NCBI RefSeq assembly: GCF_900108245.1
Contig: NZ_FNUY01000007.1
Span: 186,001-250,000 of the forward strand
Direction: 5' to 3'
DNA from: Allobosea lathyri
GTDB lineage: Bacteria > Pseudomonadota > Alphaproteobacteria > Rhizobiales > Beijerinckiaceae
Length of the DNA stretch: 64,000 bases
Positions within the stretch are counted from its first letter, which is position 1, and each line of letters begins with the position of its first letter. Below, in pieces: positions 1-7,980 of the stretch. The translations under genes were made by a program, and so were the position numbers. The notes below the pieces were generated by a model. That model worked only from the letters and a program-made list of their open reading frames with translations. It searched no databases and was not told the origin of the DNA.

Positions 1-297
1 CCGGATCGGCCGCTCGCCTTCTTCGCCGGCATCTGGACGGCCGGCTGGACCGGCGTCCGCAAGATCAAGACCGGGGTCGAGACGGCCGACCTGTTTGCCT
101 TCCTGACGACCGAGCCGAACCGCGAGGTCGGCGCAATCCATCCCAAGGCTATGCCGGTGATCCTGACCGAGCCGGAGGAGATCGAGACTTGGATGACGGC
201 GCCGTGGGAGCAGGCAAGGGCCCTGCAGCGCCCGCTGCCGGATGGCGCGCTGGTCGAGGTTGCGCGCGGCGTGAAGAAGGATGGGCAGACGGCTTAG
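1..297 (+). CDS. yedK: SRAP-family (YedK/HMCES-like) protein, C-terminal part
   Basis: The frame is open from the left edge and stops at TAG 295-297, so only the last 98 codons are present. The residues GIWTAGW, then TTEPN, then AIHPKAMPVIL match the conserved end of the SRAP domain, where the His before the MPVIL stretch belongs to the active site. Members of this family crosslink to abasic sites in single-stranded DNA and shield them. In E. coli YedK the corresponding segment reads HxRMPV, so the KAMPV seen here is a mild departure. The base composition is GC-rich, unlike the two genes that follow, so this gene probably belongs to the ancestral backbone. The catalytic N-terminal Cys lies outside the window. 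Confidence 0.8.
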   Translation, partial: PDRPLAFFAGIWTAGWTGVRKIKTGVETADLFAFLTTEPNREVGAIHPKAMPVILTEPEEIETWMTAPWEQARALQRPLPDGALVEVARGVKKDGQTA

Positions 298-331
298 CCG
301 AAATCGTCCAATAACCAGCGCCGAGGTTCAT

Positions 332-1033
332 TCATTCCTTCAGTAGCGCCTGCTTGTTCGCCATTTGCTGTTCCTCTGACTTTCTAAGCCACCACGGTAT
401 CACCAGGTATGATCCCAACAGAACGATCGCGGCGGCAGCAATAATAGAAAACAACATTGCCAACTCCGCTGGTCCGACAAATTCGATCTCATTTCCATAT
501 CGACGCAGCCAGTTAGAGACTGCATTGATTGAGAGCGTAGCCGCGGCTCCAAAACTCAGAGCTGCCAGCCTTAGTTGGGTTCTTTTTAGCCTTATTCTTT
601 TATCTTCTGCTGGATTCTTTGAATCAATTTCGGTTAAAGCAGGTCTATCCTCACCACTTTTGTCGAGGAGATCTATTATGGCCGATTTAGCCACTTGATC
701 CAAAAAATTATTGTCGATCACATCGGAAAGAACAACAGCTCTCGCATCATCAAATGATATCAATCTATCGTTATCAATTTGAGCTCGATAAGCTTTAGCT
801 CTTCTGATTGTCCGAAATTGAACGTGGGACATCACCTCTCGCTCAACCGCAACTCTTTTAATCACCGACGATATGAGTTCATTACTTGTAGAACGCACTC
901 GTTCATCTTGGGCTCCGATTGTTCTTTTGTAACTCAGCCAATACGTCCAAAAAGATACTACAATGCCAATGACAATCGAAGCCGTAGTCTGCCCATCGAA
1001 TGAAGGCACGTAACTCCAAATCCCAGAAACCAT
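332..1033 (-). CDS. AT-rich three-helix membrane protein next to the SEFIR gene
   Basis: This encodes 233 aa from the ATG at 1033, which has a GGAGGGGG Shine-Dalgarno about 9 nt upstream; an upstream extension of the frame to 1219 looks non-coding. One hydrophobic helix lies near residues 16-35, followed by a charged, probably cytoplasmic helical domain (about 40-150), and two more helices near 155-172 and 190-218 with a charged tail. I do not recognise the family. It is divergent from the SEFIR-domain gene at 1323 and shares its low GC content, which contrasts sharply with the rest of the window. A plausible reading is a membrane partner in an acquired defence module, but this is inferred from position and composition only. 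Confidence 0.65.
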   Translation of the reverse strand: MVSGIWSYVPSFDGQTTASIVIGIVVSFWTYWLSYKRTIGAQDERVRSTSNELISSVIKRVAVEREVMSHVQFRTIRRAKAYRAQIDNDRLISFDDARAVVLSDVIDNNFLDQVAKSAIIDLLDKSGEDRPALTEIDSKNPAEDKRIRLKRTQLRLAALSFGAAATLSINAVSNWLRRYGNEIEFVGPAELAMLFSIIAAAAIVLLGSYLVIPWWLRKSEEQQMANKQALLKE

Positions 1034-1322
1034 GCGCAACTTCCCCCTCCGCCGAAGCATTAGCGTGCGCGAAGGGCTTGGCAAGACCGCGTATGAAATA
1101 CCGAAATTTGGAATTCTGGGGTTTCGCTTGTCACCGGGCTCTGAGCGCTTGACCCGCGCCACTTCATGCACTCCGACCAGAGCGCCGCCCAACCCGGCCA
1201 CCGAACGCGTGGATTGCACGGGTGTGCCTGCCCATCAACCGCCTCGCAATGAGATGGCGGTAATGCCCTTCCCTTTGTGCAAAGCCAGTGCTAGCCGCTG
1301 ACATAGAAAGTGTGGGGGTTTC

Positions 1323-2351
1323 ATGTCTACGCAAACGCCTAAGGTGTTCATTTCGTACTGTTGGAGCTCGCCCCAGCATGAAGAATGGGTTCTACATTTT
1401 GCAAAGGAACTTATGGGGCACGGAATTGATATCGTAATCGACAAATGGGATCTGAAGCCCGGCCATGATGCCAACGCCTTCATGGAAAAAATGTCGACCG
1501 ATAATTCGGTCACCAAAATTATTCTCGTATGTGACCGTCAGTACACCGAGAAATCGAACCGAAGGAGCGGCGGAGCCGGCACGGAAGCTCAAATAATAAC
1601 GCCGCAAATATATCAAAAGACTGAGCAAGACAAAATAGTAGCGACCTTTATTTCTATTGCTGCCCATAGACCGACAGAAGATATGGCTTTGAGCGTTCAT
1701 AGATTCTTCGAAAGTATTTACAATTATTTCTTTAGTCCCGACAACGTCACATCATATCGCGATGATGACTGCGATAATTATAAATTCATTATCCATGAGT
1801 TGTTCCTGTATTTCATCGCGGCCCTAATCAAATATGAACGCTTTGCAACGATCGATTTCTTTTTGAGCACTGAATTCTATCTAGGGAATTCACGATCAAG
1901 AAGAGGAAAGATCATGGCCTCCTATCCGATTTTTCGGGATTATCTAAAATCTTTCGAGCTGCGCGCTAAGCGGCTGCGCCGCATATCGCCGCGTGCGGAT
2001 CTGCTAAAGGAACGCTGCAATTCGGTTGGAATCGATTTTAAACATCTTATGGCGGCAGACTTAATTCTATACATCAGAAACGCTACAGATGAACTGTATC
2101 ATAATCATTGGTGGCCGGAGACGCTACTATATTCAACGATCGATGAACGCGTCATCGAGATGTTTGCTCGCGCAAAATCCGTAGCTTATTTTACAAAAAT
2201 GATAGGAATGCTCAACACGAGCAGCGTTGACACGTTCAAGGCAAAAATCGAGCAAATTAAAGCGCGTAGAGACAGCATCCCAAAATGGTCGTTCCATACC
2301 TTGGACCTTGACGAGCTAATTGGCACGTCGGAATTGGGCACGGTTCGCTGA
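1323..2351 (+). CDS. SEFIR (TIR-like) domain protein, candidate defence effector
   Basis: This encodes 342 aa with an N-terminal SEFIR domain. Strand 1 reads KVFISYCW, followed by HEEWVLHFAKEL, the IDIVIDKWDLKPGHD stretch with the conserved W-D-L-x-x-G-x-D, KIILVCDRQY, and GAGTEAQIITPQIY containing Glu88. SEFIR and TIR are related folds. Bacterial SEFIR proteins have been reported as antiphage NADases, and Glu88 is my candidate catalytic residue. The remaining 230 or so residues are helix-rich and unrecognised, and could sense or oligomerise. The gene starts at ATG 1323 after a G-rich TGTGGGGGTTTC leader. Its AT-rich composition, like the divergent membrane gene, points to horizontal transfer. 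Confidence 0.8.
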   Translation: MSTQTPKVFISYCWSSPQHEEWVLHFAKELMGHGIDIVIDKWDLKPGHDANAFMEKMSTDNSVTKIILVCDRQYTEKSNRRSGGAGTEAQIITPQIYQKTEQDKIVATFISIAAHRPTEDMALSVHRFFESIYNYFFSPDNVTSYRDDDCDNYKFIIHELFLYFIAALIKYERFATIDFFLSTEFYLGNSRSRRGKIMASYPIFRDYLKSFELRAKRLRRISPRADLLKERCNSVGIDFKHLMAADLILYIRNATDELYHNHWWPETLLYSTIDERVIEMFARAKSVAYFTKMIGMLNTSSVDTFKAKIEQIKARRDSIPKWSFHTLDLDELIGTSELGTVR

Positions 2352-2415
2352 ACGCGGGGCGATTGTCGTTACGGGCTTCCCTACCGCCTACCACGCATTG
2401 TGAGCTACGACGGTG

Positions 2416-2471
2416 CTGAACCGGACCCGTTCTTTTCCGCTCGGGGGAGCAATATGACTCGCTCTCCCGCT
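2416..2471. repeat. 56-bp direct repeat, copy 1
   Basis: The block begins CTGAACCGGACC and ends TCGCTCTCCCGCT. It matches 5034-5089 in the same orientation with 7 mismatches and no gaps. It lies just after the SEFIR gene and marks the left edge of a 2.7 kb segment. Confidence 0.75.
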
Positions 2472-2680
2472 CCTGCACGGCCTCGGCGGCGAAGCGCTGC
2501 AGCCGGTTCAAATCGTACAACAGAACGTGCAACATTTCGCGCAACATGAACGCGAAAAGATCAATGTAATCAATTAAACTAGTCAGGATCGAATCCCGCC
2601 CTGTCCGCTATTCCGTCAGCGGGTTATCAGGACCAAGTGCCAAGGTCGCTCCCGACCCAGTGCGGAAGAGTAATGATGCG

Positions 2681-2893
2681 ATGCAACACTGGAAAGTCAC
2701 GCTGTTTGGATATGGTGAGTTCGACTTCGGCGATGTAGTCACCAAGGACGGTGAAGTAATAGGGACATGGTCTTCCGACGAGAATGATTTCCATAGTTTC
2801 ACCCCTAACGGAAAAGAAGAGCCGATTTTCGTAAGCCCTTTCCTCGGGCCGTTCTGCTCTTGGGTGGCTGAATGGCATGAAGCTCAACATTAG
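2681..2893 (+). CDS. small hypothetical protein
   Basis: This encodes 70 aa from ATG 2681, with a GGAAGAG sequence about 11 nt upstream. The protein is compact, acidic and aromatic (FGYGEFDFGD, then GTWSSDENDF) and has no signal peptide or membrane helix. A GTG at 2660 would add seven residues. I do not recognise the family. It lies inside the segment bounded by the 56-bp direct repeats, so it may be cargo. The amino-acid makeup looks protein-like, but the length makes the call uncertain. Confidence 0.4.
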   Translation: MQHWKVTLFGYGEFDFGDVVTKDGEVIGTWSSDENDFHSFTPNGKEEPIFVSPFLGPFCSWVAEWHEAQH

Positions 2894-3351
2894 GAAACGA
2901 AAGTCGGCTCTGTCGCATAGCTGCCGCCACGAGCTGACATCGGAAATGTGAGCAAACCACCCATAACTGACTTACGCCTGGTACCACTTCCAATCTGACA
3001 TTGCCGAGTTCGATTCCGGTGTCCAAGCCGCGAGAGAGTGGGAAAGAGCCCCCTCGGAACGCCCGGAAAATGACAGAACGGCTTTGTTTCTCACCGACAG
3101 CTAACCTATTGGCGCAGGCGGCTTGAGGTTCCCCGGCCAGGGGCACCATCCCGCGCGGGCGAACTGCCCAAGCGTGTTGGCGAACCATACTGTTAGAAGT
3201 CCCTTCCGGGACGGCCAAGCTCCGCTCCCGACCCGTGTGAGACATTCGCGGCCAATCAAGCCGCCGGTGAGGGTGTCCCATATCGGACATCTAGGGTGTC
3301 CGCTTTTGGGCAATCAACCCAGAGGGCCGCGTCGGAGTGTACTGTCACCGC
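2894..3351. other. intergenic, no gene seen
   Basis: No frame in this 458-bp stretch has convincing protein-like composition or a good ribosome site. It may be decayed sequence, consistent with the neighbouring recombinase-like remnant and direct repeats. The facing gene ends at 3352. Confidence 0.4.
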
Positions 3352-4359
3352 TTAACGCGGCGGATGATGCCCCTGCTCCGCAGAATGGATGGCCTGGCTC
3401 ACGGAACCCGAAATCTTGGTCGCAACCTGCGCTTCGTGGTCGATGCCGGCTTGGAGATCAGCCTCGTAAACATTTGACCACACAATTTCACCCGTTTGGG
3501 CTTGCACAAGGCGGCTCGCAATCCTGAGCTTGTCTCTCGCTTCACGGATCGCCCCATCTAGGACGTACTGTTTTGCTTGGCGAGGGGGGTGAGCGTCGGC
3601 ATTTTTCGCCCCGCCGTGAGCACTATCGCTGCGAAAAATCGCCAACCCACCCTTCGCTGACAGAGCCGCGAGGATTTCGTCGGAAAGACCGGCCGCCAGG
3701 GCCGTTGCATGGGGACTGCCCGACAGGTTTTCGAACGTCTTGACGAGGACGTAAGGTCGAGATGCAACGGTGTCGCGAGCCGGAATAGTCCGCTCCGACA
3801 GCACCGACAGGATAGCCATTATGCTGACGACGATCACTGCAAGGCAACCTTGCAGCCAAACGTTACTGTGCCACTCCCACGGGAAGCGGCGAGATGAGGC
3901 CTTAGGCGACGAAGCGGCGGCTATCGGCACAACAGGGGCGTCGCCTTCGCTCGCTCGTGACCGGAAGTGCGGGACGTAACCACCCTTGGGAATATCGATC
4001 AGAACCGGATCGTTGCTGCCCTGCAGCAAATAATAACGTTCCAGACCCCGTCTGAGCCGACCCGCCTCGATACGAACGGCCGGGTCGTTCAATGTGTCGA
4101 AATCTGTGGGCCGGCCGAAAACTGCCACCGCAATCGAATATGCCTTGATCCGATCGGCGCGGCCCGCCAGTGCTTCTTCAACGACGTAGGAAAGAAACGC
4201 GTGGATCCGCGGGGGCATGGCGAAATCGGCGCTGGAGAGGATCCGATGTAGTTGCTCGCGGATCCGCTCGGCGCAAAAGGGAAGCGCCGCTGGCACGCCC
4301 GGCTGAGAACCGCCCTGTCTCTCTTGTTCCATGGCCCCACCCCGGTCCGGGTCGTCCAT
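3352..4359 (-). CDS. membrane-anchored signalling/regulatory protein with FlgO/TolB-N-like C-terminal domain
   Basis: This encodes 335 aa. Residues about 28-130 form a cytoplasmic domain, marked by AFGRPTDFD-like and DPAVRIEAGRLRRGLERYY residues and IPKGGYVPHF, seen at the N-terminus of many rhizobial adenylate-cyclase-like or TPR signalling proteins. A single hydrophobic helix lies near 175-195. The extracytoplasmic part begins PYVLVKTFENLSG and continues as the FlgO/TolB-N-like fold common in these proteins, including GLSDEILAALS. Relatives usually go on with TPR repeats to 500 aa or more, so this looks like a short version. It sits between the two 56-bp repeats, so it may have moved with them. 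Its target is unknown. Confidence 0.6.
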   Translation of the reverse strand: MDDPDRGGAMEQERQGGSQPGVPAALPFCAERIREQLHRILSSADFAMPPRIHAFLSYVVEEALAGRADRIKAYSIAVAVFGRPTDFDTLNDPAVRIEAGRLRRGLERYYLLQGSNDPVLIDIPKGGYVPHFRSRASEGDAPVVPIAAASSPKASSRRFPWEWHSNVWLQGCLAVIVVSIMAILSVLSERTIPARDTVASRPYVLVKTFENLSGSPHATALAAGLSDEILAALSAKGGLAIFRSDSAHGGAKNADAHPPRQAKQYVLDGAIREARDKLRIASRLVQAQTGEIVWSNVYEADLQAGIDHEAQVATKISGSVSQAIHSAEQGHHPPR

Positions 4360-4633
4360 TTCAACTTCTGCTAGCAGATCAAGTTATCCTGCATCTTGGC
4401 GTTGGCAAGCGCGCAATGCTCATTTCGACCACCGGGCCTGCAGCCGATGAATACCTGCTTGTTGTTCAAACTCGCATTTGACCAAATTGCCATGGCCCCG
4501 CATGACCGCAGTATTCACAGTTACATCGTCCTCAAGGCCAATAGAGCGATCGATGTGCGATGTGCAGGGTTGCGAGCGGCTAGCGGGGCGGGACCGATCG
4601 GAACACCCCGCCCTCACTTAACGAGATCCGAAC

Positions 4634-4891
4634 ATGATGCGGATCCACGAGCGCGGGCGCGCCCGTCTGATAATGCGATTGCCAAGTTGGCGGGCTCGTT
4701 TTGAACGCTCCTCCAGCCAGTCCTTCCTTGACGTCTGCGAGGCCTATGAGCAGGCGTGGGTCGCGCTTGAACAATGGTCGAGGTCGGAGAGGCCGACAAG
4801 CAGCACGATGGTTGCCGATTACCGCGAAATAGTAGCTTCGTTGGAACTGGACGCGAAGCTCTACGCGACCTCCTCCGTGGAGGAGCCTTAG
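4634..4891 (+). CDS. small hypothetical protein
   Basis: This encodes 85 aa from ATG 4634; the ATG at 4637 is equally possible. The N-terminus is basic and the C-terminal half is a probable helical hairpin (FLDVCEAYEQAWVALEQW, then MVADYREIVASLELDAKL). Such heptad-like composition is typical of small soluble rhizobial hypothetical proteins. There is no membrane helix or signal peptide. It lies inside the repeat-bounded segment. No function can be assigned. Confidence 0.45.
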   Translation: MMRIHERGRARLIMRLPSWRARFERSSSQSFLDVCEAYEQAWVALEQWSRSERPTSSTMVADYREIVASLELDAKLYATSSVEEP

Positions 4892-5033
4892 CCTTGACCC
4901 GCGGGAGGTCTGCTTGCCACCCCATAGCTGACTTGTCGAGCGGGGGGAATCAATGGCTCAGCGGCGGTGCCCAAGTTGGTTTCTTTCGCAAGCCGCTCGG
5001 GAAAGCCTGCCCTACTGGGCACGCCGCGAGATA

Positions 5034-5089
5034 CTGAACCGGACCTGTTCTGTTCTGCTCGGGGGGGCAGTGTGAATCGCTCTCCCGCT
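5034..5089. repeat. 56-bp direct repeat, copy 2
   Basis: It is 49/56 identical to 2416-2471 and in the same orientation. Its last bases fall on the stop codon of the recombinase-like remnant that begins at 5088, so the repeat probably represents the sequence that flanked the 3' end of that recombinase. Confidence 0.75.
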
Positions 5090-5285
5090 ACCAACGCTTT
5101 CCCCCATCAGGAAGCGTCTTCCCGGTGAGGGCCGAAAGCGGCCCAACGACATCAACCTCATACTTTCCGTCAGGCGCATCGCGCACGACGGCATGATCGA
5201 CCATCGCGCGGAACGCTTCGGTGACGCCGCCCGCAAGGGTGCGCGACATGCTGCGCGACTGCGGGATCAGCCGACCAGCCACCAT
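5088..5285 (-). pseudogene. serine site-specific recombinase remnant, C-terminal end
   Basis: Sixty-odd codons read VTEAFRAMVDHAVV, DAPDGKYEVDVVGPL and SALTG before the stop. This resembles the last segment of large serine recombinases, where an Ile/Leu-rich helix is followed by a short beta hairpin describing a low-complexity 'G.L..il' end. The resolvase catalytic domain and the zinc-ribbon part are missing. No plausible upstream frame continues it, so I treat it as a fragment left by a mobile element. It abuts a copy of the 56-bp direct repeat. The match is by eye and short. Confidence 0.45.
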
Positions 5286-6062
5286 GTAAACGTGGCACCG
5301 GCAGCATTGACCAGCGTCAACAGCCAGTGAGGCGTGATCGCGGCGGTTGCCATGATGTCGAAATCGTCCGGCATTCAGCTAGACTAGGCACCTGCCTCAT
5401 TGTCAGCGCCTCCCATTTGGGGGCGGTATGCCGAAGCGCGGCGGTAGCCACGCGCTCGGCAACACCTCCGGCGCACTTTTCACATTAGGACGTCGTTGTG
5501 GACGCTCGCGGCGCCCCGGCCGCGCGGCATGCGTTCGGCTGCGACATGGGCGGGGCAGGGCCGAAGCAAGACGTGTCGACACGTGGAGGCCGGCAGCCAA
5601 GGGAAGTTGCCTTCGGCGATAATCGAGGGGTGGAAGGGCGACAGCAAAGAAGACTGGGGCGGGTCAGCCTGGCGCTGGGGCGCAGCTGCCGGCTGACTGG
5701 CTGCCTTCGGCGCGCATCTTTCGCGTGATCGTGCACTGGACCGGCGGCAGCCACCGAACCTCACGGTTCGGCCGCAACCACCATCATATTCTGATCGAGA
5801 CCAGCCCGAAGCTGATCAGAAGGATACCTTCGATCGCTAGGAACGACGCGAGCGAGGTAAGCCCTTGGCTATGCGGCGCACAGGCTCGACTGCAATGTTC
5901 GAATCTCCGCCGATGCCTAAAATCTGGCATGCCATATGTGCCTAAAATATCACTTTAAAAGATATTTCGCATGCTTCGTTCGCAAATACTCGTCATTCAC
6001 TTCCTGTCAATAGTTTCACATGCAACCATCAACGCCCTGACTGTGCATGGGAGGAGGATCAC
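5286..6062. other. intergenic, no convincing gene
   Basis: This 777-bp gap has several open frames with arginine-rich, non-protein-like composition, which I reject. A 35-codon minus-strand frame (5267-5374) begins MPDDFDIMATAAI and could be a relic. The last 120 bp are AT-rich (around 5950-6030) and probably carry the promoter of the outer-membrane protein gene, which has a GGAGGA ribosome site. Confidence 0.4.
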
Positions 6063-6791
6063 ATGCGTTTAGGCCTTGTATCCACTACTGTTCTAGCAAT
6101 GTGCCTGGCAGGCTCGGCCTTCGCGGCCGATCTTCCGAGCCGCGCGCCCCCGCCGATCGTCTATGCACCGGTGTTCACTTGGACCGGCCTATATGTCGGT
6201 CTCAACGCCGGCGTGGGATGGGGCGATTCGGGCGGCGTTATCGTCACGGGACCGACAGCGATTTCGTCCGGGTCTCTCGGCGGTGGCGGCAGCGACGGCC
6301 GGTTCGTCGGCGGTGCCCAGATCGGCTATAACTGGCAGTCCGGCGCCATCGTCTACGGCCTCGAGGCCGACATCCAGTATGTCGACACCGGCGGCAATCT
6401 AAACTGGGGGCCCTATAGCTGGTGGGGTGGCCGGGGTGGCGGTGATGGAGCCTATTTGGGCACCGTTCGCGCCCGTTTGGGCTATGCCATCGACCGAACC
6501 TTGATCTACATCACGGGTGGTCTGGCCTATGGTGGCCTCAATACCAACCCGCTCACCGGAGACTCGACGAGCAACGCCGGCTGGACCATCGGTGGCGGTG
6601 TCGAATATGCCTTCACCAACAACTGGACCTTCAGGGTCGAAGGTCTTTACGTCGATACCGGAGAGGGACGAAAGACACAGGCCTTCGTCAACCCGCCAGG
6701 CGGCGTCCTTCCGGCTGGTGTCTATACCGCCACGACCAGTGGCGGCGGCGGCGCCGGACTTCTTCGAGTCGGCGTGAACTACAAGTTCTAA
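6063..6791 (+). CDS. Omp25/Omp31-type outer-membrane beta-barrel protein
   Basis: This encodes 242 aa with a clear Sec signal peptide (MRLGLVSTTVLAMCLAGSAFA, cleavage after SAFA). The mature start, ADLPSRAPPP, is characteristic of the alphaproteobacterial Omp25/Omp31 family. It is followed by FTWTGLYVGLNAGVGWG, alternating barrel strands, a GAYLGTVRARLGYA strand, a YITGGLAYGG strand, and a terminal VGVNYKF with the C-terminal Phe needed for BAM assembly. These are abundant eight-stranded surface proteins. A GGAGGA ribosome site precedes ATG 6063. It is monocistronic, with a hairpin at 6814 downstream. Confidence 0.9.
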   Translation: MRLGLVSTTVLAMCLAGSAFAADLPSRAPPPIVYAPVFTWTGLYVGLNAGVGWGDSGGVIVTGPTAISSGSLGGGGSDGRFVGGAQIGYNWQSGAIVYGLEADIQYVDTGGNLNWGPYSWWGGRGGGDGAYLGTVRARLGYAIDRTLIYITGGLAYGGLNTNPLTGDSTSNAGWTIGGGVEYAFTNNWTFRVEGLYVDTGEGRKTQAFVNPPGGVLPAGVYTATTSGGGGAGLLRVGVNYKF

Positions 6792-6813
6792 GACGAGTAC
6801 TTTGGATCTGTGA

Positions 6814-6840
6814 GCAGCCCCGCGCTTTGCGCCGGGCTGC
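6814..6840 (+). terminator. hairpin after the outer-membrane protein gene
   Basis: GCAGCCC pairs with GGGCTGC and further GC pairs extend inward around a TTT loop. It lies 22 bp after the stop codon. The U-tract is weak (TTCC), so termination may be imperfect or aided by other factors. Confidence 0.55.
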
Positions 6841-7154
6841 TTCCACTCGTCCAGCCCCTCCTGGCGCCTCAGCCAAATCCGTCCAGCGCGGTTCCTGCTC
6901 TTTGCCTGCGACAGCGCTCGAACCGCTCGTCCAGCAAATCACGAGCACGCTGACGGGCGCGGCTAAGCGGAAGGGGGCGGATGCAGCAAGCGCTTCGTCC
7001 TGCCGCCGCAGGGATCGAAGGGTAAGATCGAGGAACGCCCGCCGTCCGGACTTCCATTGACGACATTAGATGGGTTCCAAAGAACGCGATTCGCGAGTAG
7101 ATTGATTACCGCGCGCCGCCCCTCCTTGGGGTATCGTGGTCGGCTGGAGGGGAT
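6841..7154. other. intergenic, nothing identified
   Basis: This 314-bp stretch between the terminator and the next small gene has no protein-like frame. It is GC-rich and arginine-coding in every frame. The end contains GGAGGGGAT, the ribosome site of the gene at 7155. Confidence 0.4.
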
Positions 7155-7418
7155 ATGCCGTTTCGGTCAATCGCTGAGCCTGAGGACCTGGCCAGATTGA
7201 CGGCCACGTTCGACACCGTTTGGGCAATTCTTGAAGAGCAACGTCCCGTTGATCCGCTCAGTGTCGCCGCGGAGAGAGAACGCCTCGGCCATATCATCGT
7301 CACGCTTTGGCGAGCGGATCCAGACTGCGATTTGGTGACGAAGGCCGTGCAACAGTTCAGGGTGGGAGGTGTCCTCCTAACGCCGCTGCCAGGTCTCACC
7401 AAGCCGCTGGATCTTTGA
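7155..7418 (+). CDS. small hypothetical protein
   Basis: This encodes 87 aa from ATG 7155, directly after a strong GGAGGGG ribosome site. The beginning, MPFRSIAEPEDLARLTATFD, followed by a helical segment with RERLGHIIVTLW, resembles small cytosolic proteins of Rhizobiales that begin MPFR and are annotated as hypothetical. There are no Cys pairs and no membrane helix. The function is unknown. Good ribosome site and sensible composition make it likely to be real. Confidence 0.6.
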   Translation: MPFRSIAEPEDLARLTATFDTVWAILEEQRPVDPLSVAAERERLGHIIVTLWRADPDCDLVTKAVQQFRVGGVLLTPLPGLTKPLDL

Positions 7419-7741
7419 TCGCAGGAACAGCGCCCGCCGCTTCCTCCGGACGCTTACCACACCCTCATCGCGGTCTGCAGACCCCAGCCTCACATCCTGA
7501 AAACGATGACGCGAGCAGCAGGGCGATGGCTGGCATGCCCCGGCCCTCTTCGCCAGTTTCTCGGCGGCTCCTGTTCCAGCACTCGTTATCGCTATGAGCG
7601 GGCTCGCCGCGGACCCCAAATATTTCATCACAGGGCGGTGACGAAAAAATTAGCAATTTTGTCGGAAAATTGACCATATCCAGCAACCAGTGAGTAGCGG
7701 GTCGCGGTCTATTCAAAACAAGAATGCTCCTGGGGGTAGCA
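7419..7741. other. intergenic, nothing identified
   Basis: This 323-bp gap has no convincing coding frame. Its last 80 bp are AT-rich, including a run near 7645 (GAAAAAATTAGCAATTTTG). This may be the promoter of the 27-codon frame at 7742. Confidence 0.35.
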
Positions 7742-7825
7742 ATGCTGATCTATGTTGGTATCTTCTATCTCGCCTGCGCTGCAATATTCCTTGAATTGGC
7801 GGATCGTGCGCCGATCATGGACTGA
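7742..7825 (+). CDS. possible 27-aa membrane microprotein
   Basis: ATG 7742 follows a CTGGGGGTAGCA leader that could serve as a ribosome site. The frame encodes a short hydrophobic helix, LIYVGIFYLACAAIFLEL, ending ADRAPIMD. An AT-rich upstream region fits a promoter. It is too short to trust without transcript or ribosome-profiling data, but single-helix microproteins of this form are common. Confidence 0.3.
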   Translation: MLIYVGIFYLACAAIFLELADRAPIMD

Positions 7826-7980
7826 ACAGAAAACCATCTGAATCCAGGGCCCTCTCTATCGACCTGATCAAGGCGAGAGCCCCTTGGCGGTAGGTTCGGC
7901 ACGAGGGAGTCGACCCCGTTTTCTCCGCCCCCCGCCCGAATTGGGACGCCGCCGACGCGAGCCGGAAGCTGGCGGCCAGA

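Noticed and set aside
1032..1301. An 89-codon plus-strand frame in the gap before the SEFIR gene
   Set aside because: It covers the divergent promoter region, has low-complexity composition and is overlapped by other chance frames. It has no good ribosome site.
2257..2547. A 96-codon minus-strand frame over the first direct repeat
   Set aside because: It overlaps the end of the SEFIR gene, and the protein has no family features. The repeat, rather than a gene, explains the conservation here.
5496..5754. Several frames of 60-90 codons on both strands between 5400 and 5760
   Set aside because: All are Arg/Ala/Pro-rich and mutually overlapping, which is typical of non-coding GC-rich DNA.
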